From the NCBI GenBank assembly GCA_034429215.1, contig DAOUGI010000041.1, forward strand, positions 1 to 64,000: 64,000 bases of DNA, written 5' to 3'. The notes beneath the pieces are model-generated. The model searched no databases, was not told where the DNA came from, and saw nothing but the letters and a program-made list of their open reading frames with translations. Positions 58,269 to 64,000 of the stretch are shown here, in pieces. The position numbers and the translations under genes were made by a program. Position 1 is the stretch's first letter; every line of letters begins with the position of its first letter. Source of the DNA: JAFGOG01 sp034429215. GTDB lineage: Bacteria; Chloroflexota; Anaerolineae; JAAYZQ01.

Positions 58269-60689
58269 ATGCCGGATCATGCCGACATCGTGCCGATAGA
58301 TCCACCACAGGATCTGCAAGCAGACATACAACTCGACGACAATGCCATGACTGTGCTGCGGCGGCGTTACCTGCTGCGCGGCCTGGACGGTGAGCCGATT
58401 GAGACACCTGCGCAGATGTTTTGGCGGGTGGCCAGCGTCGTCGCCGCCCCCGCTGCCGAATATGGCGACGATCCCGATTCCACCGCGCGGGCCTTTTACG
58501 ACATGCTGACCTCGTTCCGCTTCATGCCCAACTCGCCCACCTTCACCGGAGCCGGGACGCCGCTCGGGCAACTGGCTGCCTGTTTCGTCCTGCCGATCAA
58601 AGATGACATGGGCCGCGATCCGGCCGGGATTTTTTCTACGCTGCGCATGGCCGCCCTGATCCAGCAGACCGGCGGCGGCAACGGCTTTTCCTTTTCTCAG
58701 CTGCGGCCCAAGGGCGCGCGGGTCAATACCAGCCGCGGATTGGCTACTGGGCCGGTCGGCTTTTTGCGGGTCTATGACAAGGCCTTTGGCGAGATCGCCC
58801 AGGGAGGCACGCGCCGAGGGGCCAACATGGCCACCCTGCGCATCGATCACCCCGACATCCTCGAGTTCATCCGCTGCAAGAGCGTGGAGGGCGACATCTC
58901 TAACTTTAACGTGTCGGTGGGCATTACCGACGCGTTCATGCGCGCCGTAGAGGCCGACGGGGAGTACGACCTGGTCAACCCTCAGGACGGCAGCGTCTGG
59001 AAACGGCTGCCCGCCCGGCAGGTATTCGCCGAGATTGTCAGGCACGCCCACCGCAACGGCGAACCGGGCGCCCTGTTTCTGGACACGGCCAACCGGTCCA
59101 ACCCCGTGCCGCACCTGTACGATCTGGAGGCGACCAACCCCTGCGGTGAGCAGTGGCTTGGGCCTTACGAGAACTGCTGCCTGGGCTCGGTCAACCTGGC
59201 CGAGCATGTCACCCCGAATGGCGGCGTGGACTGGCCCAAGGTCGAGGAAACGGTCGAGATGGCAACCCGCTTCCTGGACAACGTGGTGGATGCCAACAAG
59301 TATGTGCCTGCCGTGCCCGAGATCGAAGAGTCGGCGCGCCGCTGCCGGCGCATCGGCCTGGGCATCATGGGCCTGGGCGATCTGATGTTCCGGGCCGGCA
59401 TCCGCTACGGCAGCCCGGAAGGTGAAGAGTTCGCAGCCCAGGTTATGGAGTTCGTCCGCTACCACGCCATGCGCACCAGCATCGAGCTGGCGCAGCAGCG
59501 CGGCCCCTTCCCGGCCCTGGCGGGCAGCATCTACGATCCCAGAGCGCTCCAGTGGCGACCGCCCGCGCCCCTGTCGCCCTATCGGCTCGATTTTGGCCGC
59601 CCGGCCCTGGACTGGGACGAAATCGTGCAGGGCATCCAACAGCACGGCATCCGCAACGCCGCGCAGACGACGGTTGCCCCCACAGGGACGATCAGCACCG
59701 TCGCCGGCTGCGAGGGCTATGGCTGCGAGCCGGTGTTCGCCCTGGCTTACATCCGCTATTTCAAAGACGGCGACAACGACGTGGAGCTGACCTATGCCAG
59801 CCCGCTCTTTGCCCGGGCATTGGAACAGGCCGGCCTGGACGAGCTGACCTGTCAGCGGATCGTCCAGAAGGTGACCGTGACCGGCAGCTGCCAGCAGGTC
59901 GGCGAGGTGCCGGAGGAGATTCGCCACACCTTTGTCGTGGCCAACGACGTGACCGCCGAAGAGCATGTCCGGATGCAGGCGGCCATCCAGGCTTTTGTCG
60001 ACAACAGTATCTCCAAGACGATCAACTTTCCGGTCACTGCCACCCCTGACGACGTGGCCCACGCCTACCAGGTGGCCTGGCAGTTGGGCTGCAAAGGCCT
60101 GACGGTGTACGTCACCGGGTCGCGGGAAAAGGTGGTGCTGGAGACGCAAAAGACAAAGCAGGCCAAGAACGGCAACGGCGACAGCGTCCAACCGGTCAAG
60201 CCCCGGCCGGCCATCCTGCATGGCGTGACCTACCGCACGCCGACGCCGCTCGGCACCGCCTTTATCACCATCAACGAGAACGGCAACAGCGAACCGTTCG
60301 AGGTGTTCGCCCAGGTGGGCAAAGCGGGCTCGGACACAGCAGCCGTCGCCGAGGCGATCGGGCGACTGATCAGCCTGGCGCTGCGCATGCCGTCATCACT
60401 CACTTCGCAGGAGCGCCTGACCGAGGTGATCGACCAGATGGTAGGCATCGGCGGAGGGCGGCCGCTGGGCTTTGGCCCCAACCGCGTCCGGTCGCTGCCC
60501 GACGCCATCGCCCAGGTGCTGGCCCGCCACATCGCCCGGCTGGAAGCCGAACAGCCGCCCGAGCAGCTGCCGCTGCCGATCCCGGCGGCCAAGCATGAGA
60601 CCGACCTATGTCCCGACTGCGGCCAGGCCTCGTTCGTGGCCATTGAAGGCTGCCGGAAGTGTTTGAATTGCGGGTATAGTGAGTGTTGA
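58269..60689 (+). CDS. nrdJ: Adenosylcobalamin-dependent ribonucleotide reductase (class II)
   Basis: 806 residues. The substrate pair of cysteines lies in LAACFVLP (~100) and NCCLGSVNL; the radical-site NPCGE (Asn-Cys-Glu) and QTTVAPTGTIS motifs are intact. The C-terminal ~80 residues include a zinc ribbon (CPDCG...CRKCLNCGYSEC) with the redox-active cysteines, as in NrdJ. Reduces ribonucleotides using a cobalamin radical, oxygen-independent. No cobalamin riboswitch box is visible upstream. Confidence 0.95.
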   Translation: MPDHADIVPIDPPQDLQADIQLDDNAMTVLRRRYLLRGLDGEPIETPAQMFWRVASVVAAPAAEYGDDPDSTARAFYDMLTSFRFMPNSPTFTGAGTPLGQLAACFVLPIKDDMGRDPAGIFSTLRMAALIQQTGGGNGFSFSQLRPKGARVNTSRGLATGPVGFLRVYDKAFGEIAQGGTRRGANMATLRIDHPDILEFIRCKSVEGDISNFNVSVGITDAFMRAVEADGEYDLVNPQDGSVWKRLPARQVFAEIVRHAHRNGEPGALFLDTANRSNPVPHLYDLEATNPCGEQWLGPYENCCLGSVNLAEHVTPNGGVDWPKVEETVEMATRFLDNVVDANKYVPAVPEIEESARRCRRIGLGIMGLGDLMFRAGIRYGSPEGEEFAAQVMEFVRYHAMRTSIELAQQRGPFPALAGSIYDPRALQWRPPAPLSPYRLDFGRPALDWDEIVQGIQQHGIRNAAQTTVAPTGTISTVAGCEGYGCEPVFALAYIRYFKDGDNDVELTYASPLFARALEQAGLDELTCQRIVQKVTVTGSCQQVGEVPEEIRHTFVVANDVTAEEHVRMQAAIQAFVDNSISKTINFPVTATPDDVAHAYQVAWQLGCKGLTVYVTGSREKVVLETQKTKQAKNGNGDSVQPVKPRPAILHGVTYRTPTPLGTAFITINENGNSEPFEVFAQVGKAGSDTAAVAEAIGRLISLALRMPSSLTSQERLTEVIDQMVGIGGGRPLGFGPNRVRSLPDAIAQVLARHIARLEAEQPPEQLPLPIPAAKHETDLCPDCGQASFVAIEGCRKCLNCGYSEC

Positions 60690-60718
60690 TCCCCTCATAG
60701 CTACGTTTTACCCACAAT

Positions 60719-60747
60719 TTGGCCCTCGGGGTCTTGGATGTTATAAT
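60719..60747 (+). promoter_or_regulatory. Promoter of the YdcF-like gene, leaderless
   Basis: TTGGCC (60719-60724), 17-bp spacer, TATAAT (60742-60747). The ATG at 60755 lies at the expected start site. Confidence 0.6.
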
Positions 60748-60754
60748 AGCGCCC

Positions 60755-61450
60755 ATGTTACGGCGACTGGGGCGCGGCCTGCTGGCCGGAATCGGCATCC
60801 TGTTCCTGGCGGCAATGGCCGCCTTTTTGGTTCTGTGCTGGCAGATCAACCGCACCGGCTCTGTCGATGAGGCGCAGCCCGCCGACGCGATCGTGATCCT
60901 GGGCGCCCGCGTCGAGCCCGATGGGCAGCCCGGCCCCGATCTGCGGGTGCGCACCCTACACGCGGTGAGCCTCTATCAGCAAGGGCTGGCCCCCTACCTG
61001 GTGTGCACCGGCGGCTACCAGGACGACCGGCTGTCGGCCGCAGCAGTCGCCTGCCGGCTGGCCGTGTCCGAAGGGGTGCCCCAGGAGCGCGTGCTGCTGG
61101 CCGAGGGATCGATGACGACCGGCGAGGATGCGGCCAGCACCCAGGAGCTGGCCGCGGACCACGGCTGGCGCACGGCCATCCTGGTCAGCCACCCACTGCA
61201 CCTGGAACGGGCCCGCATCCTGTTCGAGGCACAGGGCATCACGGTGTATCCCAGCCCAACCAGCACCGATCTGAAGGCGATCTCGCCGGGGACGCGCGCC
61301 TGGCTCACACTTCGCGAGGCGGTCGGCATTGTGTGGATCGGCCTGGAAAAAGTGGGAGTGCCCTACGAATGGACCAAACAGTTGAGCGAGTGGGTGTACG
61401 GCGCGGCAGTGCCGGCCGAGGAGGAACAGGGCCTTGCTCCGGCGAACTGA
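60755..61450 (+). CDS. YdcF/ElyC-like DUF218 membrane protein
   Basis: 231 residues from ATG 60755. One N-terminal TM (~9-30) followed by a DUF218 domain: DAIVILGARVEPDG, CTGGYQDDRLSAAAV, EGSMTTGEDAASTQE, ILVSHPLHLERA. Related ElyC/SanA proteins affect envelope integrity. Its end overlaps the pgeF start, so the gene begins a five-gene operon. Confidence 0.85.
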   Translation: MLRRLGRGLLAGIGILFLAAMAAFLVLCWQINRTGSVDEAQPADAIVILGARVEPDGQPGPDLRVRTLHAVSLYQQGLAPYLVCTGGYQDDRLSAAAVACRLAVSEGVPQERVLLAEGSMTTGEDAASTQELAADHGWRTAILVSHPLHLERARILFEAQGITVYPSPTSTDLKAISPGTRAWLTLREAVGIVWIGLEKVGVPYEWTKQLSEWVYGAAVPAEEEQGLAPAN

Positions 61451-62408
61451 CAACGGATTGGTCACCTATCATTTTCAGCGCCTGACGGCCGAAGGCCTGG
61501 TCCATGCCATATTTACCCGGCTGGGCGGTATCAGCCGCGAGCCGTTCGCCACGCTGAACGTGGGCCGCAGTGTGGGCGACGAAGAGGCAGCCGTGGTCCA
61601 GAACCTTGCCCGTGTCTATGCCAGCCTGGGCCTCACCCCCAATCAGGTCGCCACAGCCCACCAGGTTCACAGCAACCGGGTGGCGGTGGTCACGGCGCAG
61701 GACGGCGGCCAGCTTATGCCGGCCACCGATGCGCTGGTAACGGATACGCCCGGCCTGGCAATCCTGCTGCGATTTGGCGACTGCCAGCCGATCATCCTAT
61801 ACGATCCGGCCCGCCGCGCCATGGGGTTGGTCCACGCCGGCTGGCGCGGGTTGGCCCAGGGGATCGCCCGCCGCGCCGTGGAGGCGATGCAGGAGGCCTT
61901 TGGCAGCAAGCCTGCCGACCTGCTCGCCGGCCTGGGGCCGGCCATCGGCCCGTGCTGTTATACCGTAGGCGACGACGTCGCCTCGGCGCTGGGCTATGCC
62001 CTGCCCGACTGGCGGAAAGTAATGCAGGCCGACCCATCAGGCACGGGCTGGCGCCTGGATCTGCCGGCGGCCAACGCCCAACAGCTCGCCGCGGCCGGCG
62101 TTCGGGTTCGCCGAATGGAACAGGCCGGGCTATGCACCGCGTGCCACAACGACGAGTTCTTTTCCCACCGGGCCGACAACGGCCGCACCGGGCGCTTTGC
62201 CGTCGTCGCCTACCTGCCGACCGGGGATCAGGCCCGCAACCAGCCGGCGGCGGCGCAGCCGCACCAGGAAAGCCGGGAGCAAGAGCAGGCTATCCCGACC
62301 GAGGACGCCAGGACATTGGCCGACACGCTCCAACCGCCCGGGCTGCCGGGTTTCGACGAGATGTTGGGTGAGACCGAAGAACCTACGGTGGGAGGCCGGG
62401 ATGACTGA
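61434..62408 (+). CDS. pgeF: PgeF/YfiH-type purine nucleoside/peptidoglycan-editing laccase-domain protein
   Basis: 324 residues from TTG 61434 (GAGGA upstream; overlaps ydcF-like stop). TARLGGISREPFATLNVG-type start, TAHQVHSN, FGDCQPIIL, VHAGWRGLAQGI and GPAIGPCCYTVG carry the Cu/Zn His-Cys site of the family. A ~65-residue Gln/Glu/Pro-rich tail follows the usual ~255-residue domain. Start of a yfiH-yggS-yggT-yggU operon. Confidence 0.9.
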   Translation: MLRRTDNGLVTYHFQRLTAEGLVHAIFTRLGGISREPFATLNVGRSVGDEEAAVVQNLARVYASLGLTPNQVATAHQVHSNRVAVVTAQDGGQLMPATDALVTDTPGLAILLRFGDCQPIILYDPARRAMGLVHAGWRGLAQGIARRAVEAMQEAFGSKPADLLAGLGPAIGPCCYTVGDDVASALGYALPDWRKVMQADPSGTGWRLDLPAANAQQLAAAGVRVRRMEQAGLCTACHNDEFFSHRADNGRTGRFAVVAYLPTGDQARNQPAAAQPHQESREQEQAIPTEDARTLADTLQPPGLPGFDEMLGETEEPTVGGRDD

Positions 62409-63162
62409 CCTGGAAAGCAACCTGCGATCGGTCCAGGAGCGGATCGCCGCCGCCGCCCGCCGGGTGGGACGCGACCCGGCCGAGGTCACGCTGGTGGCGG
62501 TGAGCAAAGGCCGGCCGGCCGGCGCCGTCCACGCCGCGTACAACCTTGGGCTGCGCCACTTTGGCGAGAACCGCACCGACGAGGCCGAGCTCAAAGCCGC
62601 CGAATTGCCTGCCGACATTACCTGGCACATGATCGGCCACGTGCAGAGCCGCCAGGCCAAACAGGTGGCGTCGGTGTTCCACGCCGTGCACTCGGTGGAC
62701 GGCGCCAAGCTGGCCCGGCGATTGAGCCGCTTTTGCGGCGAGCAGGGCAAGCGGCTGCCGATCCTGCTCGAGCTGAACGTCGCAGGCGAAGAGAACAAGT
62801 ATGGGTTTGCGGCGGACCTTTGGCCGGACGGCGGCGCGCAGCGGGAAACGCTGCTGGCCTCTGTCCGGGAGATCATCACCCTGCCCGACATGGAGGTCCA
62901 GGGGCTGATGACCATGGCTCCGATCGTGGCCGACGCCGAAGAGGCCCGGCCGGTTTTCGCCCAACTGCGGCGCGTGCGCGATGAGATGGCTGCCATTTTC
63001 CCGCAGGTGACCTGGCATCAACTGTCGATGGGCATGACCGACGATTTCGAGGTAGCGGTCGAAGAGGGCGCCACCCTGGTACGTGTGGGGCGGGCCATCT
63101 TTGCCCCCGACGCGCCGGTCTGGTGCCAGGTTCCCAGTCCTATTGCCGAGGAGGATCGATAG
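62401..63162 (+). CDS. yggS: PLP homeostasis protein YggS/PROSC family
   Basis: 253 residues from ATG 62401 (overlaps pgeF stop by 8). PLP Lys in LVAVSKGRPA, FGENRTDEA, WHMIGHVQSRQAK, GLMTMAPI and LSMGMTDDFEVAVEEGATLVRVGRAIF are the PROSC signatures. Controls PLP and amino-acid homeostasis. Confidence 0.94.
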   Translation: MTDLESNLRSVQERIAAAARRVGRDPAEVTLVAVSKGRPAGAVHAAYNLGLRHFGENRTDEAELKAAELPADITWHMIGHVQSRQAKQVASVFHAVHSVDGAKLARRLSRFCGEQGKRLPILLELNVAGEENKYGFAADLWPDGGAQRETLLASVREIITLPDMEVQGLMTMAPIVADAEEARPVFAQLRRVRDEMAAIFPQVTWHQLSMGMTDDFEVAVEEGATLVRVGRAIFAPDAPVWCQVPSPIAEEDR

Positions 63163-63166
63163 ACGG

Positions 63167-63433
63167 ATGTTAACATTGGTGTGGATCATCAATCTGGTCT
63201 TTGGAGCCTACGAGTTCCTGATCTTGATCCGGGTTCTCCTATCCTGGGTCAACATCAGCCCCTATCACCCGCTCGTGCGGATCCTGTACAAGGTGACCGA
63301 CCCCGTGCTCAAGCCGCTACAGCGGATCATCCCGCCCATCGGCGGCGCGCTCGACATCAGCCCCGCGGTAGCCCTCATCCTGCTGTACATCGTCGAGCGC
63401 ATCCTCGTCAGCCTGCTCCTCAGGCTCGCCTAG
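63167..63433 (+). CDS. yggT: YggT family membrane protein
   Basis: 88 residues from ATG 63167, preceded by GAGGAGGA. Two TM segments and the family motifs LLSWVNISPYHPLVRILYKVTDPVLKPLQRIIPPIGG. Function unclear; known to sit near yggS and division genes in many bacteria. Confidence 0.92.
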   Translation: MLTLVWIINLVFGAYEFLILIRVLLSWVNISPYHPLVRILYKVTDPVLKPLQRIIPPIGGALDISPAVALILLYIVERILVSLLLRLA

Positions 63434-63449
63434 ACCGGGGGGTCGATAG

Positions 63450-63752
63450 ATGATACGCATCACCGCGCAAGAGGGCGGGGTTGTTTTCCGGGTCAAGGTT
63501 GTGCCCCGCGCCAGCCGCAGTGAGATCGCCGGCGTGCAAGGGGATATGCTCCGGGTCCGGCTGACGGCTCCACCGGTCGAGGGGGCAGCCAACAACGCGC
63601 TCGTCAAGCTGCTGGCAGAGGTTCTGAAGGTACCTGAGCGCGACATTGAGATCGTGGCCGGCCACACCGGGCGCCAAAAGGTGGTGCGCGTGGCAGGCCT
63701 GCCCGCTCACGAGCTGGATGCGCGCCTCCGCGAGCACCTGCCGCCGTCCTAG
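63450..63752 (+). CDS. yggU: DUF167 / YggU family protein
   Basis: 100 residues: VKVVPRASRSEIAGVQGDMLRVRLTAPPVEGAANNALVKLLAEVL, the DUF167 signature. Small alpha/beta protein of unknown function, conserved beside yggT. Confidence 0.92.
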   Translation: MIRITAQEGGVVFRVKVVPRASRSEIAGVQGDMLRVRLTAPPVEGAANNALVKLLAEVLKVPERDIEIVAGHTGRQKVVRVAGLPAHELDARLREHLPPS

Positions 63753-63824
63753 GCGGGAACTATTCACACCCCCACACCGTCTTAGCAACGACTATCTGTT
63801 TGACAGGATGAGGGAGGTTTTACC

Positions 63825-64000
63825 GTGATCGTAAACCGTTTTAGCTTGATATTGCTCGGCGTGTTGGCAGCCGCGAGCCTGCTTCTGGCGGCGTGCGGCC
63901 CGACCGCCACGCCGTCCCAAGGCGAATCGCCGCTGGGCACGCCGACCGCCAGTGCGCCTACTCCTATTGCCGCCGTGCCCACCTCTACTATCTTTGAGCC
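63825..64000 (+). CDS. Putative lipoprotein, 3'-truncated by window end
   Basis: From GTG 63825 (GGGAGG 10 bases upstream): a type II signal, VNRFSLILLGVLAAASLLLAAC, with lipobox LAAC (Cys24), then a Thr/Pro/Ala-rich linker (PTATPSQGESPLGTPTASAP). Truncated after about 58 residues; the mature domain is not visible. Confidence 0.7.
   Translation, partial: MIVNRFSLILLGVLAAASLLLAACGPTATPSQGESPLGTPTASAPTPIAAVPTSTIFE

Noticed and set aside
58020..60221. 733-residue open frame antisense to nrdJ
   Set aside because: It lies wholly within nrdJ and ogt on the opposite strand, has repetitive His/Gly/Arg composition of a GC-rich shadow, and has no ribosome site.
1..64000. CRISPR arrays, insertion sequences, prophage or rRNA genes
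   Set aside because: No regularly spaced direct repeats, transposases, integrases, phage structural genes or rRNA were seen.

Overview
The window is GC-rich, gene-dense bacterial chromosome. The gene complement suggests a deep-branching, Chloroflexota-like organism: large MalT-type LuxR regulators, many NatA/NatB-type ABC exporters, a complete mraZ-to-ftsZ cluster, adenosylcobalamin-dependent ribonucleotide reductase, RtcB with archease, and an Eis-type acetyltransferase. This assignment is inference; no 16S rRNA is present.

Layout. (1) 1-4.7 kb, minus strand: the end of a KGG-repeat stress protein, then a compact operon encoding a 76-residue ubiquitin-like protein, a Ro60-like TROVE-VWA protein, an unrecognised protein, a JAMM/JAB peptidase and an E1/ThiF enzyme. 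Between the Ubl and Ro genes, a 158-nt segment has ends that pair almost perfectly, and only in the minus-strand transcript. This is the architecture of a Y RNA. The operon has its own sigma70-like promoter and a ~290-nt leader ending in an intrinsic terminator. (2) 4.8-8.3 kb, plus: unknown TPR-like and membrane proteins, an alpha/beta hydrolase and a zinc-ribbon membrane protein. (3) 8.3-21.7 kb, minus: a MalT-like regulator, an Eis-type GNAT, a DUF2807/GIN adhesin-like operon, two NarL-type response regulators, a GAF histidine kinase and a NatA/NatB ABC exporter. Four of the promoters here share a motif (-35 ATGACA, -10 TATACT, 18-bp inverted repeat overlapping -35), which points to one envelope-stress-like regulon. 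(4) 21.8-28.1 kb, plus: YtrA-type GntR regulator, SPFH protein, a second NatA/NatB exporter, a DUF4870-type protein, SurE and a receiver-GAF protein. (5) 28.1-37.9 kb, minus: RtcB, then the nusA-rnpM-infB-rbfA-nrnA-truB-ribF translation operon, in which RibF is fused in frame to archease, the RtcB cofactor. (6) 38-56.6 kb, plus: a DUF3786 protein, tRNA-Ser(GGA) on minus, and the division/wall cluster mraZ-rsmH-ftsL-ftsI-murF-mraY-murD-ftsW-murG-cvpA-like-murC-murB-ddl-ftsQ-ftsA-ftsZ. No murE lies in this run. (7) 57-64 kb, plus: nrdR, ogt, nrdJ, a YdcF-like protein, pgeF, yggS, yggT, yggU and the start of a lipoprotein.

How it fits together. Regions 5-7 are conserved housekeeping genes for transcription termination, translation initiation, septal wall synthesis and dNTP supply. 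The accessory interest is in region 1 (a ubiquitin-like system coupled to an RNA-binding Ro protein and a candidate Y RNA, on the same chromosome segment as RtcB/archease RNA ligation) and region 3 (a two-component envelope regulon). Short interspersed repeats recur between genes and, unusually, inside coding sequences in frame (murD, the MalT-like regulator, the ribF-archease linker).
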